Shown here piece after piece: positions 18,185 through 26,874 of a stretch of 64,000 bases of DNA (positions are counted from its first letter, which is position 1; each line of letters opens with the position of its first letter). The position numbers and the translations under genes were made by a program. Location: the NCBI RefSeq assembly GCF_014837175.1, contig NZ_JACYFR010000003.1, positions 248,001 to 312,000 on the forward strand, read 5' to 3'. Origin of the DNA: Cellulomonas sp. JH27-2. GTDB lineage: Bacteria > Actinomycetota > Actinomycetes > Actinomycetales > Cellulomonadaceae. The notes under the pieces are model-generated. The model ran no database searches, was not told where the DNA came from, and worked only from the letters and a program-made list of their open reading frames with translations.

Positions 18185-19189
18185 ATGGCTCGTACCCCCG
18201 ATCCCCGTACCGCACCTCCCATCCGCTGGGGCATCCTCGGCGCCGGTGGCATCGCCTCCACGTTCGCCACCGGCGTCACCCAGCACACGCGCGCGCAGCT
18301 GGTCGCCGTGGGCAGCCGCCACCGCGACCGCGCCGAGCGGTTCGCCACCGCGCACGGCATCCCCACCACGCACGTCGGCTACCGCGAGCTGGTCGAGGAC
18401 CCGCAGGTCGACGCCGTCTACGTGGCGACCCCGCACTCCGAGCACCGCGAGCACGCGCTGCTGGCGATCAAGGCCGGCAAGCACGTGCTCGTCGAGAAGG
18501 CGTTCACGCGCAACGAGGCCGAGGCGCGCGAGGTCTTCGACGCCGCCCGGGCCGCCGGCGTGTTCGTCATGGAAGCCATGTGGACGCGGTTCCTGCCGCA
18601 CGTCGACGCGTTGCACCAGGTCATCGACGCGGGCGAGGTGGGCGACATCGTCAACCTGTCCGCCGACCACGGCCAGTTCATGGCCTTCGACCCGAGGTCG
18701 CGCCTGTACGACCCCGCGCTCGCGGGTGGTGCGCTGCTGGACCTGGGCGTCTACCCCGTCGCGTTCGCGCACGACTTCCTGGGCGTGCCCGACGCGGTGC
18801 AGGCGGTCGGCACGCTCACCGAGACGGGCGTCGACGGGCAGATCTCGATGGTGCTGTCCTACGGCGAGCGCACGCAGGCGACGCTCGCGACGACGCTGTG
18901 GGCCAAGACGCCGACGATCGCGACGATCTCCGGCACCGAGGGGTTCATCTCCGTGCGCGGCGACTTCTACGGGCCGACGTCGTTCCGCGTGCAGCGACGC
19001 GACGGACGCATCTGGGAGTTCGACCAGCCCAGCCCCAAGGGCCTGCAGTTCGAGGCCGCCGAGGTCGCACGCCGCGTCGCCGCCGGGGAGACCGAGAGCC
19101 CGCGCATGTCGTGGCAGGGCACGCTCGACGTCATGCGGACGATGGACCAGATCCGCGCGCAGGTGGGGGTCGTCTACCCGGGCGAGTGA
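18185..19189 (+). CDS. Gfo/Idh/MocA family NAD(P)-dependent oxidoreductase
   Basis: A 334-residue cytoplasmic dehydrogenase starting at ATG 18185, just before the Rossmann fold RWGILGAGGIASTF. The dinucleotide-binding domain continues to EHALLAIKAGKHVLVEKAFT, the hallmark EKxxx motif whose Lys takes part in catalysis. The second domain (DHGQFMAFDPRSRLYDPALAGGALLDLGVYPV) is the Gfo/Idh C-terminal beta-sheet, with DLGVYP near the usual catalytic region. The substrate is normally a sugar or polyol. Placement beside the mannanase suggests sugar metabolism, but the exact reaction cannot be read from sequence. The frame stays open upstream of the chosen start but is not domain-like there. Confidence 0.9.
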   Translation: MARTPDPRTAPPIRWGILGAGGIASTFATGVTQHTRAQLVAVGSRHRDRAERFATAHGIPTTHVGYRELVEDPQVDAVYVATPHSEHREHALLAIKAGKHVLVEKAFTRNEAEAREVFDAARAAGVFVMEAMWTRFLPHVDALHQVIDAGEVGDIVNLSADHGQFMAFDPRSRLYDPALAGGALLDLGVYPVAFAHDFLGVPDAVQAVGTLTETGVDGQISMVLSYGERTQATLATTLWAKTPTIATISGTEGFISVRGDFYGPTSFRVQRRDGRIWEFDQPSPKGLQFEAAEVARRVAAGETESPRMSWQGTLDVMRTMDQIRAQVGVVYPGE

Positions 19190-19221
19190 GTCGTGTCCGC
19201 CCTCACGGTTACCCTTGCGGC

Positions 19222-19848
19222 GTGACGACTACCGGCCTGTTCGTGTCCCTCGAGGGGGGCGACGGTGCGGGCAAGTCGACCCAGGCCGCGATGCTGCGCG
19301 ACTGGCTCGAGGAGGCCGGCCGCGAGGTCGTGCTGACGCGAGAGCCGGGCGGCACGGAGCTGGGTCGGCTGCTGCGGGACGCGGTGCTGCACGGCGACCA
19401 CGTCGACCCGCGCACCGAGGCGCTGCTGTACGCGACCGACCGCGCGCACCACGTCGCCTCGCTCGTCCGGCCGGCGCTCGAGCGCGGGGCCGTCGTCGTG
19501 ACGGACCGCTACCTCGACTCGTCGGTCGCGTACCAGGGCAGCGGCCGTGACCTGGGCGCCGACGAGGTCGAGGCGCTGTCGATGTGGGCGACCCAGGGGC
19601 TGCTGCCCGCGCTGACCGTGCTGCTGGACCTCGACCCGGTGGTGGGCCGCTCGCGGCTGACGGGGGACCTGGACCGCCTGGAGAGCGCGGGCGACGAGTT
19701 CCACGCGCGCACCCGGCAGGCGTTCCTGGACCGGGCCGCGGCCGACGAGGACCGCTGGCTCGTGCTCGACGCGACCGCACCGGCCGACCAGCTCGCCGCC
19801 GCGATCCGGGGCCGCGTCGCGGGGCTCCTGACGGGAGCGTCGGCGTGA
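19222..19848 (+). CDS. tmk: Thymidylate kinase
   Basis: A 208-residue enzyme phosphorylating dTMP to dTDP with ATP. The start GTG 19222 places the P-loop EGGDGAGKST at residues 11-20, as expected for TMP kinase. The dTMP-binding TREPGGTELG and the TDRYLDSSVAYQG segment (DRY motif) are intact; the LID has SRLTGDLDRLE. The stop overlaps the GTG of holB by 4 bp (GTGA), the usual tmk-holB coupling in bacteria. Confidence 0.96.
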   Translation: MTTTGLFVSLEGGDGAGKSTQAAMLRDWLEEAGREVVLTREPGGTELGRLLRDAVLHGDHVDPRTEALLYATDRAHHVASLVRPALERGAVVVTDRYLDSSVAYQGSGRDLGADEVEALSMWATQGLLPALTVLLDLDPVVGRSRLTGDLDRLESAGDEFHARTRQAFLDRAAADEDRWLVLDATAPADQLAAAIRGRVAGLLTGASA

Positions 19849-20981
19849 GCGTCTGGGACGACGTCGTCGGGCAGGAGCCCACGGTCGACGTGCTGCGCGC
19901 CGCAGTCGCGGACCCGGGCGCGATGACGCACGCGTGGCTCCTGACGGGCCCGCCGGGCTCGGGCCGGTCCAACGCGGCGCGCGCGTTCGCGGCGGCGCTG
20001 CAGTGCCGCGACGGTGGCTGCGGGTTCTGCCACGACTGCACGACGACGCTCGGCGGCACCCATCCGGACGTGACCGTCGTCGCGACGGAGGGTGTGTTCA
20101 TCCGCGCCGAGACCGCGCGTCCGCTCGTCGAGCTGGCCCAGCGCTCCCCGTCGCAGGGCCGTTGGCGCGTGATCATCATCGAGGACGCCGACCGGCTCAA
20201 CGACACCAGCGGCAACGCGCTGCTCAAGGCCATCGAGGAACCTGCTGCGCGCACGGTCTGGATGCTGTGCGCCCCCAGCCCGCAGGACGTCCTGGTCACG
20301 CTGCGCTCGCGCAGCCGCTCCGTCGCGCTGCGCGTGCCGCCGGTGGACGCGGTCGCTGCACTGCTCGTCTCCCGGGACGGGATCGCGCCCGATGTCGCGG
20401 CGGTGGCGGCCCGCGCCGCGCAGTCGCACGTCGGCATCGCCCGCCGGCTGGCCCGCGACCCGCAGGCGCGCGAGCGGCGCGACGCGGTGCTCTCCGTCGC
20501 GACGCGCATCCGCGGCGTCGGCGACGCGGTGCTCGCCGCCGGTGACCTGGTGGCGACCGCGCAGGCGGACGCGAAGGCGGCCACCGAGGAACGCGACGCC
20601 GCGGAGCGCGCCTCGCTGCTGCACTCGCTGGGTGCCGAGGGGGCGGCGACGCTCCCGCCCGCGATTCGCTCGCAGGTCAAGGCGCTGGAGGACGAGCAGA
20701 AGCGGCGGGCCACGCGTTCCCAGCGCGACGTGCTGGACCGCGCGATGGTGGACCTGCTCTCCCTGTACCGCGACGTGCTCGTCGCGCAGCTGGGCGCGCA
20801 GGTGGAGCTCGTCAACGTCGAGCACGCCGACGACGTCCGCCGGCTCGCCGAGCAGAGCACGCCGGAGCAGACGCTGCGCCGGATGGACGCGGTCGGCCAG
20901 GCCCGCACGCGGCTGGCGGGCAACGTCGCCCCGCTGCTCGCGGTCGAGGCGATGGCGATCGCGCTGCGCCCGCAGGGCTGA
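19845..20981 (+). CDS. holB: DNA polymerase III delta' subunit
   Basis: A 378-residue clamp-loader subunit starting at GTG 19845, overlapping tmk. VWDDVVGQE opens the AAA+ fold. The P-loop is degenerate (GPPGSGRSN, Arg41 in place of the catalytic Lys), as expected of the non-hydrolysing delta' stator. A Cys4 zinc module is visible (CRDGGCGFCHDC). The SRC motif of ATPase-active loader subunits is replaced by LRSRSRSV. It acts inside the replisome to help load the sliding clamp. Confidence 0.95.
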   Translation: MSVWDDVVGQEPTVDVLRAAVADPGAMTHAWLLTGPPGSGRSNAARAFAAALQCRDGGCGFCHDCTTTLGGTHPDVTVVATEGVFIRAETARPLVELAQRSPSQGRWRVIIIEDADRLNDTSGNALLKAIEEPAARTVWMLCAPSPQDVLVTLRSRSRSVALRVPPVDAVAALLVSRDGIAPDVAAVAARAAQSHVGIARRLARDPQARERRDAVLSVATRIRGVGDAVLAAGDLVATAQADAKAATEERDAAERASLLHSLGAEGAATLPPAIRSQVKALEDEQKRRATRSQRDVLDRAMVDLLSLYRDVLVAQLGAQVELVNVEHADDVRRLAEQSTPEQTLRRMDAVGQARTRLAGNVAPLLAVEAMAIALRPQG

Positions 20982-21039
20982 CGGCGCACGGCGGCGGGTG
21001 CTGGACCGGACTGTCGGGTTCGCCGACTACCCTCGTCGC

Positions 21040-22563
21040 ATGCCGCCCGCCCGCCTCCTGCGTCGCGCCGTCGCGGCACTCGCCGTCGTCGCCGTCGTCC
21101 TGACCGGCTGCGCACCCGCCAAGCACCAGGTCAGCGCGCCCAGCCCGATCGCGTCCACGGCCGAACCCGACCACGGCGACCTCGCCTCGTTCTACGGCCA
21201 GCAGCTCGAGTGGTCGACGTGCGACGAGGGCCAGTGCGCCAAGGTCCGCGTCCCGCTGGACTACGACGACCCCGCGGGGCGGACCATCCAGCTCGCGCTC
21301 GCGCGGCACGAGGCACCGGGCACGCCGCTCGGCTCGCTGCTGGTCAACCCCGGCGGCCCGGGTGCGTCGGGCGTCGACTTCCTGAACGGGTTCGTCGGCG
21401 AGGCCACCGACGACCTGCTCAAGAACTTCGACGTCGTCTCGTTCGACCCTCGCGGCGTCCAGCGCTCGTCGCCCGTGCGGTGCGTCGACGACGCGGAGAT
21501 GGACCGGATCACGGCGATCAACCCGCCGGACGGCTCCGACGACAGCCTCCAGGGGGCGATCGACGAGTCGGCGAAGTTCAGCAAGGAGTGCGTGAACACC
21601 TCCGGCGAGGTGCCGGCCCACATCGACACCGTCAGCGCGGCCAAGGACCTCGACATCATGCGGTCGGCGCTCGGCGACGCGTCGCTGTACTACCTGGGCT
21701 TCTCCTACGGCACCAAGCTGGGCGCCACGTACGCGGCGCTGTTCCCGAAGCAGGCCGGGCGCATGGTCCTCGACGGTGCGCTCGACCCGACGCTGACCGA
21801 CGGCGACGTCGAGGAGGGCCAGGCCGGCGGCTTCGAGAAGGCCCTGCGTGCCTACGTCGCGGACTGCCAGGCGGGGTCCAAGTGCCCGCTGTCGGGGTCG
21901 GTCGACGACGGCATGCAGCAGATCGGGGACCTGCTGGACCGAGCCCGCAAGCAGCCGTTGCAGACCAGCGACGGCCGCCCGCTCACCCAGGCCCTCGCGT
22001 TCTCGGGCATCGCGCTGACGCTGTACTCGCAGAGCTACTGGTCGGCGCTGACCGACGGCCTCAACGCGGCCATCCACGAGGGTGACGGCACGCTGCTGCT
22101 CAGCTACTCCGACGCCTACTACGACCGCGGCGCGGACGGGACGTACACCACCAACACCACCGAGGCGTTCCGCAGCATCACCTGCCTCGACGAGCGCGGC
22201 GATCCCGACTTCGACGCCATGCGCACCCAGGCGAAGCAGATCGGCAAGGTCGCGCCTACGGTCGGTCAGTTCTTCTCCTACGGCGGCACCACGTGCGCCG
22301 ACTGGGCGGTGCCCGAGGTGGGCGGCCTGCAGGACTACAGCGCGCAGGGTGCGCCGCCGATCCTCGTCGTCGGCACCACCAACGACCCCGCGACGCCGTA
22401 CGCGTGGGCGGAGAAGCTCGCCACGACCCTCTCGTCGGGCGTCCTGCTCACCTACGAGGGCGAGGGCCACACCGCCTACCGCAGCAGCAACACGTGCATC
22501 GCGAACGCCGTCGACTCCTACCTGATCGGCGGGACGGTGCCCGCCGACGGCACCCGCTGCTGA
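21040..22563 (+). CDS. Secreted lipoprotein alpha/beta hydrolase, tripeptidyl-aminopeptidase (TAP) type
   Basis: A 507-residue lipoprotein. ATG 21040 begins RRAVAALAVVAVVLTGC, with lipobox LTGC and Cys24 lipidated. The alpha/beta-hydrolase core has the oxyanion region NPGGPGASG and the nucleophile elbow GFSYGTKLG. The C-terminal TAP-like domain contributes the remaining triad residues (NDPATPY; GEGHTAYR). Homologues in Streptomyces and mycobacteria are secreted tripeptidyl aminopeptidases or lipase-like proteins placed after holB, so the synteny supports the call. It probably trims peptides at the cell surface. Confidence 0.9.
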   Translation: MPPARLLRRAVAALAVVAVVLTGCAPAKHQVSAPSPIASTAEPDHGDLASFYGQQLEWSTCDEGQCAKVRVPLDYDDPAGRTIQLALARHEAPGTPLGSLLVNPGGPGASGVDFLNGFVGEATDDLLKNFDVVSFDPRGVQRSSPVRCVDDAEMDRITAINPPDGSDDSLQGAIDESAKFSKECVNTSGEVPAHIDTVSAAKDLDIMRSALGDASLYYLGFSYGTKLGATYAALFPKQAGRMVLDGALDPTLTDGDVEEGQAGGFEKALRAYVADCQAGSKCPLSGSVDDGMQQIGDLLDRARKQPLQTSDGRPLTQALAFSGIALTLYSQSYWSALTDGLNAAIHEGDGTLLLSYSDAYYDRGADGTYTTNTTEAFRSITCLDERGDPDFDAMRTQAKQIGKVAPTVGQFFSYGGTTCADWAVPEVGGLQDYSAQGAPPILVVGTTNDPATPYAWAEKLATTLSSGVLLTYEGEGHTAYRSSNTCIANAVDSYLIGGTVPADGTRC

Positions 22564-22569
22564 CCCGCT

Positions 22570-22598
22570 TTGGTCCTCGCGCCGCGGGCGGGTACAGT
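22570..22598 (+). promoter_or_regulatory. Promoter of the tRNA-Thr gene
   Basis: TTGGTC (22570-22575), 17-bp spacer, TACAGT (22593-22598): a good housekeeping-sigma promoter, with the expected transcription start about 30 bp before the tRNA. Confidence 0.75.
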
Positions 22599-22633
22599 AG
22601 GCGCGCTCGCCGGGTCGTCCGCGTCCCGACGAT

Positions 22634-22706
22634 GCCGCCTTAGCTCAGTCGGCAGAGCGTCTCACTCGTAATGAGAAGGTCAAGAGTTCGATTCTCTTAG
22701 GCGGCT
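22634..22706 (+). tRNA. tRNA-Thr (anticodon CGT)
   Basis: A complete 73-nt cloverleaf: acceptor GCCGCCT/AGGCGGC, D-stem GCTC/GAGC, anticodon stem TCTCA/TGAGA with loop CTCGTAA (anticodon CGT at 22667-22669, reading ACG), T-stem AAGAG/CTCTT with TTCGATT loop, discriminator T. CCA is not encoded. Confidence 0.98.
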
Positions 22707-22711
22707 CCCTC

Positions 22712-22744
22712 CGAAGGCCCTGGACCACCGGTCCGGGGCCTTCG
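22712..22744 (+). terminator. Terminator after tRNA-Thr
   Basis: Stem CGAAGGCCC/GGGCCTTCG type with an inner GGACC/GGTCC continuation, ending in TTCGTCGTCT. It begins 6 bp after the tRNA. Confidence 0.85.
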
Positions 22745-22886
22745 TCGTCTCGCCGTGCCTTCTCCGGCGAGTCGGTGGAAGGCCCGGGCCTGCCGATCCC
22801 CCGCCGGCCGAGCCGCCCGCTGGTCCTGCCGGAGGCCGCCCGGCGCGTCCCGCCTCCCCTCGCTGTCGGTCCACCATGCTCATCGC

Positions 22887-23315
22887 GTGGTTCTCGTGGT
22901 GTGGGTGCTCAGCATCCTGCTGATCGGTCTAGGGGCTCTCCAGATCTGGGCTGCGGCGCGAGCCGAACGTTGGCGTGCATTTCTGTCGCGGGCGGCCGTG
23001 TTTCAGGCCAGGTGGCTCAGTCCTCGCGGGTTCGCGAGGGTCGCGCTCTGCGCCGGCGTCTTCCTTGTCTGGATGGGCGTCTGCTTCGCGGCCATGGTCG
23101 TGGTCGACCCGGAGATGCTGCGCGAGGACTCCACCGGTGCAACCGATGCCGGGGTCGCCGTCGTCGCGACCATGGTCGGCGGGCTTGCGGTTCTTGGCGT
23201 GCTGGCGCTCGTCCTCGTGTTCAGCGGCCGCCCCCACGCCCTGGTGCTCCGCCCGTTGAGGACGGCGACGAAGGGCGAGGCGGCTGAGTGGCTGCAGGCT
23301 GGGTCGCCTGGCTGA
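22887..23315 (+). CDS. Small multi-pass membrane protein of unknown function
   Basis: 142 residues from GTG 22887; the frame is open further upstream but the sequence there is not protein-like. Three hydrophobic segments are visible (LVVWVLSILLIGLGALQIW; VALCAGVFLVWMGVCFAAMV; VVATMVGGLAVLGVLALVLV), with a basic loop after the first and a short charged C-terminal tail. I do not recognise a family. It follows the tRNA-Thr terminator and no good ribosome binding site precedes the start, so both start and existence are moderately certain. Confidence 0.55.
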   Translation: MVLVVWVLSILLIGLGALQIWAAARAERWRAFLSRAAVFQARWLSPRGFARVALCAGVFLVWMGVCFAAMVVVDPEMLREDSTGATDAGVAVVATMVGGLAVLGVLALVLVFSGRPHALVLRPLRTATKGEAAEWLQAGSPG

Positions 23316-23325
23316 TCGAACGTGC

Positions 23326-23352
23326 GCGGTGCGGCGCTCCTGGACGCACCGC
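23326..23352. terminator. Short hairpin between convergent small genes
   Basis: Perfect 8-bp arms GCGGTGCG/CGCACCGC with an 11-nt loop, in the gap between two convergent genes. Weak but well placed. Confidence 0.4.
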
Positions 23353-23393
23353 CCGTGCCGGGCACGACGAGGGCCGACGGACGTGACGCCTCG

Positions 23394-23834
23394 TCATCGG
23401 GCGGGACGTTCGAGGTAGGCCCACCGATCGTCCACGGACACCAGGCGCCACCCGGCGGCGGCGTACTGGGCGAGCAGTGCCTCGACCTGTCGCGCGAACG
23501 TGGCGTCGTCGTCGGCGGCGTCCAGCTTGAGGAGCTTGTACTCGAGTCGCACCTCCGTCGAGGGCGGCGGAGGGGCGAGAAGATCGGTGAGCTGGTCCGC
23601 GATGGACACCAGCGACGCGTAGAGGCCCACCGCCGAGCGTGAGCCCGCCAGGTCCTCGTCCCTCCCCTCGAGGAGAGCGTCGTCGTCCGCGCTCCGGACC
23701 TCCCACGCGCCGTTGAGCCGGCCCGTCGAGTCGCCCGCGAAGGTGACCAGGACATCGACGCCACCGATCGTGGTCGCGAACGCGCGTCCGCCCTCGTCCG
23801 TCTCGGCCGGCGTCCAGGTGGGTGCGGTGCTCAC
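23394..23834 (-). CDS. Conserved hypothetical protein, DUF4177-like C-terminus
   Basis: 146 residues, start GTG 23834. The C-terminal 60 residues (YKLLKLDA...ALLAQYAAAGWRLVSV) follow the pattern of DUF4177 proteins, where a short beta-strand with YK is followed by a helix and the GWxLVSV strand. The N-terminal half is acidic and unrecognised. It is soluble and has no signal peptide. It is divergent to the small gene at 23913. Function unknown; the family name is from pattern memory only. Confidence 0.6.
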   Translation of the reverse strand: MSTAPTWTPAETDEGGRAFATTIGGVDVLVTFAGDSTGRLNGAWEVRSADDDALLEGRDEDLAGSRSAVGLYASLVSIADQLTDLLAPPPPSTEVRLEYKLLKLDAADDDATFARQVEALLAQYAAAGWRLVSVDDRWAYLERPAR

Positions 23835-23912
23835 GGTCCCATCTTCGCGCAGGCTCCGGGGCGCGCATCGCGCCGGGACGGTGATCACCCGGACTGCCGC
23901 GAGAATGGAGCC

Positions 23913-24206
23913 GTGCCGTCGTATCGCGTGTCCGCAGCCGTCGGCTTGCTGCAGCCGGGGACGCAGCCGCAGGACGTGCTGCCGGAGGCGGTCGCGGTGG
24001 CGCGCGAGCGGGTGGTGGTCGAGGCGTTCGACCTCGCGGTCGTGCGCGGCGAGGCGCGGGTGACCGTGCGGTACGAGGCAGACGACGACGCGACCGCCCG
24101 GCAGGCGGGGTGGGCGGTGCTCGCGCGGCTCGACGAGCTCGCGGACATCAGCGGTCGGCGCGTGACCCGCCGCTGGGGAGCCCGCTGGTTGCCGCTGCGG
24201 GGGTGA
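23913..24206 (+). CDS. Small hypothetical protein
   Basis: 97 residues from GTG 23913, with GGAG very close upstream. It looks like an alpha/beta ferredoxin-like fold: alternating strands RVSAAVGLLQPG, VVVEAFDLAVV and EARVTVRYEA, each followed by a helix, ending RRVTRRWGARWLPLRG. No cysteines or membrane segments. The stop is only 3 bp from the stop of the convergent DUF3806-like gene. Not recognised. Confidence 0.55.
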   Translation: MPSYRVSAAVGLLQPGTQPQDVLPEAVAVARERVVVEAFDLAVVRGEARVTVRYEADDDATARQAGWAVLARLDELADISGRRVTRRWGARWLPLRG

Positions 24207-24209
24207 GCC

Positions 24210-25370
24210 TCACAGCAGCGCGGCGCCCTGGCCGACGATGACGACGTCCTCGACGGGGGTGGTGGTGAAGCGGTGCCCGACGACGAGGGTCTCGCGTCCC
24301 GCGTCGCCCGCCTCCACCAGCACCGCGGGAGTGCCGGCGGACGGTTCGACGACGTAGCCGTGCTCGTCGAGCGCCGCGACCCAGGCCACGGCCCCGCGAG
24401 GCCGGCCCGACGTCGCGACGAGTCTCTGGGCCTCGGCCAGGTCACCGACCCGCTGCACCGGCGCACCGGCGTCGAAAGCGACGACGACGACCGTGCTCGG
24501 CTCCGCGGCCGCGCAGGCCAGCTCGAGGACGGCGTCGAGGAGCGACAGCGCGAGGATCTGCACCTCGGTGGACGGCGGGGACGCGAGGTCGCCGGGGATC
24601 CGCGGGCGCGGCACCCGCAGCGCGCGACGCCCGGTGAGCGGGGGCTGGTGCGCCGGGACGTGCGGAGCCGCAGGCGTGGGTTCGGCAGCGGACGGCGCCG
24701 GGGCTGACGGTGCGGCCGACGGGTGCGAGGCGGCCGCAGGCGGCGGGGCGACCGGGCGCTGCCGGGTCGGCAGGGTCGCCGTCGGCGTAGGTGCGGCCGC
24801 ACCGCGGCGCGTGGGAAGCGGTGCGACCGACGTCGGCTCGTACGCGGGTTCCGCCGGTTCGGGAGCTGGCGCCTGTGCCGCGTCGGCAGCAGGGGACTCC
24901 GCCGGCGCCGGGTCGGCCTCGTCGAGGTGCTCGGCGGCGGCGTCGACGTAGTCGACCACCCAGCCGCGCACGCCGGCCTCCCAGCGCATGCGCACGTCGT
25001 CGAACGGGACCACGGCGGCGGTGCCGTCGGCGGACAGCAGCGCGGGCGCAGGCGACTCGATGGAGGTGCGCAGCACCCAGTGGGCGTTCCCGGCCCGGGC
25101 CATCACCAGGTCGCCGATGCCGACGCCCAGCGCGGCGAGCATCCCGGCCGGCAGCTCTCCCCCGCCGGCCGCGGACCACCGGGCCCGCTCGGCGTCGAGC
25201 AGCGCCCCGACGGCGGCCGGGTCGGTGACGTCGATGCCGGCGGCCGCGACGTGGCCACGCAGCCGCGCCAGGTGGCCCTGCTCGACCGGCGTGAGGGGCC
25301 GCATCCCGGCGACGGCAGGAGTGCGGACCATGCCCGTTGCATCGGCTCGGACGGGGGTGATCTTGAGCAC
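24210..25370 (-). CDS. DUF3806-like protein with long Pro/Ala linker
   Basis: 386 residues from GTG 25370. The N-terminal domain (about 22-150) reads MRPLTPVEQGHLARLRGHV...GIGDLVMARAGNAHWVL...VVPFDDVRMRWEAG, the same plan as the protein at 39510, and both match my memory of the DUF3806 family. A low-complexity Pro/Ala linker (about 152-260) leads to a C-terminal domain (LALSLLDAVLELACAAAEPSTVVVVAFDAG...) of unknown type ending VGHRFTTTPVEDVVIVGQGAALL. It is cytoplasmic and its role is unknown. Two paralogues in one 64-kb window is notable. Confidence 0.7.
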   Translation of the reverse strand: MLKITPVRADATGMVRTPAVAGMRPLTPVEQGHLARLRGHVAAAGIDVTDPAAVGALLDAERARWSAAGGGELPAGMLAALGVGIGDLVMARAGNAHWVLRTSIESPAPALLSADGTAAVVPFDDVRMRWEAGVRGWVVDYVDAAAEHLDEADPAPAESPAADAAQAPAPEPAEPAYEPTSVAPLPTRRGAAAPTPTATLPTRQRPVAPPPAAASHPSAAPSAPAPSAAEPTPAAPHVPAHQPPLTGRRALRVPRPRIPGDLASPPSTEVQILALSLLDAVLELACAAAEPSTVVVVAFDAGAPVQRVGDLAEAQRLVATSGRPRGAVAWVAALDEHGYVVEPSAGTPAVLVEAGDAGRETLVVGHRFTTTPVEDVVIVGQGAALL

Positions 25371-25404
25371 TCGAACCCTGGCCGGCGGCCCGTCGGGGCG
25401 GGAA

Positions 25405-26874
25405 TCACCCGGGTCGTACGTCCTGGGACCGCCGGGGGATGGTGAGTGCCGAGGTCAGCGCGCCGGCGGCGAGCAGACCGGCGCAGACGAGCAGCGCGGT
25501 CCGGTGCGCGGGGCCCAGCGTGGCGGCGTCGGTGAGCGACGACCCGACGCCCGCGACGAGCGGCAGCACGGCGATGGCGAGCAGCCCTGCGATGCGTGCG
25601 ACGGCGTTGTTCACGCCGCTCGCGACCCCCGCGAGATGGTCGGGCGCCGCGGCCAGGGCGGTGGTGGTCAGGGGCGCGACGGTGATCGACAGTCCCAGGC
25701 CGAACAGCACCATCCCCGGCAGCACCGACGTCCAGTAGGGCGAGTCGGCGCCGATCCGCGACAGGAGCACGGCCGCCCCCGCGCACACCAGCGGGCCGAG
25801 CGTCATCGGCAGCCGCGGCCCGATGCGCTGGCCCAGCGCCCCGACGCGGGGGGACAGCAGGAACATGAGGATCGTGACGGGCAACGGTGCCAGGCCAGCG
25901 GTCAGCGGCGGGTACCCGGAGACCACCTGCAGCGTCACGACAACGAAGAAGAAGACGCCGGACAGCGCGCCGTAGATCAGCAGCGTGGCAGCGTTGACGC
26001 CCGCGAACGGCCGCCAGCGGAACAGCGCGGGCGGCAGCAGCGGCGCGGGGTGGTGGGCCTCCGCGACGACGAACGCGACGAGCGCGAGCGCGCCGCCGAC
26101 GAGCGAGACCACGACCGCCGTCGTCGCGGACCCGTGGTCCGTCCACACCGTGAACCCGTACGTCAGCCCGGCCAGGCCCAGGGCGCCGAGCACCGTGCCG
26201 AGCACGTCGAGGCGGCGCACCGCGTCGGCGTCGGACGACTCGGGCACGTGCCGCAGCGTCACCGCGACGACGACCACCACCATCGGCACGTTGATCGCGA
26301 AGATCCACCGCCACGACGCGACCTCGACGATCCAGCCGCCCAGGAAGGGAGCCACGGCGCCCGCGACGCCCGACCACCCCGACCACGCCCCGATCGCCCG
26401 CCCGCGGTCCTCGCCGGCGAACGTCGACTGGATGATCGCCAGCGATCCCGGCGTCAGCAGCGCCGCACCGACCCCCTGCACGACGCGGGCCGCGATCAGC
26501 GTGCCGATCCCCGGCGCGACCGCGCACAGCAGCGACGCGACCCCGAACCAGACGACACCCACCAGGAACACGCGCCGCCGCCCGAAGCGGTCCCCGAGCG
26601 AGCCGCCCAGCAGCAGGAACGCCGCCAGGGTCAGGGCGTAGCCGTTGACGGTCCACTGCAGGTCGCCGGTCGAGGCGTCGAGGTCGTCGGCGATCGCCGG
26701 GAGCGCGATGGTGACGACGGTGGCGTCGATGAACGCGATCGCCGAGCCGAGGACGGTGGCGAGCAGGACCCAGCGCCCGCGCGCCGAGGTGTACGCGGGT
26801 GCGTCGGCGGGATCCGCGAACGCAGCGGGCGGGTCGACGGCGGGGGACGGGTCGCCGTCAGCGGGGCCGGTCAC
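25405..26874 (-). CDS. MFS drug exporter, DHA2 (14-helix, EmrB/QacA-like)
   Basis: 489 residues from GTG 26874. About 14 membrane helices after a 30-residue acidic tail. Diagnostic motifs: D1-type FIDATVVTIALP in helix 1, motif A GGSLGDRFGRRRVF between helices 2 and 3, RVVQGVGAALLTPGSLA in helix 4 and motif C SGVAGAVAPFLGGWIV in helix 5. Such proton antiporters expel cationic drugs or metabolites. It overlaps the 3' end of the upstream LigD-type gene by 17 bp, so the two probably share a transcript. The substrate is unknown. Confidence 0.92.
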   Translation of the reverse strand: MTGPADGDPSPAVDPPAAFADPADAPAYTSARGRWVLLATVLGSAIAFIDATVVTIALPAIADDLDASTGDLQWTVNGYALTLAAFLLLGGSLGDRFGRRRVFLVGVVWFGVASLLCAVAPGIGTLIAARVVQGVGAALLTPGSLAIIQSTFAGEDRGRAIGAWSGWSGVAGAVAPFLGGWIVEVASWRWIFAINVPMVVVVVAVTLRHVPESSDADAVRRLDVLGTVLGALGLAGLTYGFTVWTDHGSATTAVVVSLVGGALALVAFVVAEAHHPAPLLPPALFRWRPFAGVNAATLLIYGALSGVFFFVVVTLQVVSGYPPLTAGLAPLPVTILMFLLSPRVGALGQRIGPRLPMTLGPLVCAGAAVLLSRIGADSPYWTSVLPGMVLFGLGLSITVAPLTTTALAAAPDHLAGVASGVNNAVARIAGLLAIAVLPLVAGVGSSLTDAATLGPAHRTALLVCAGLLAAGALTSALTIPRRSQDVRPG

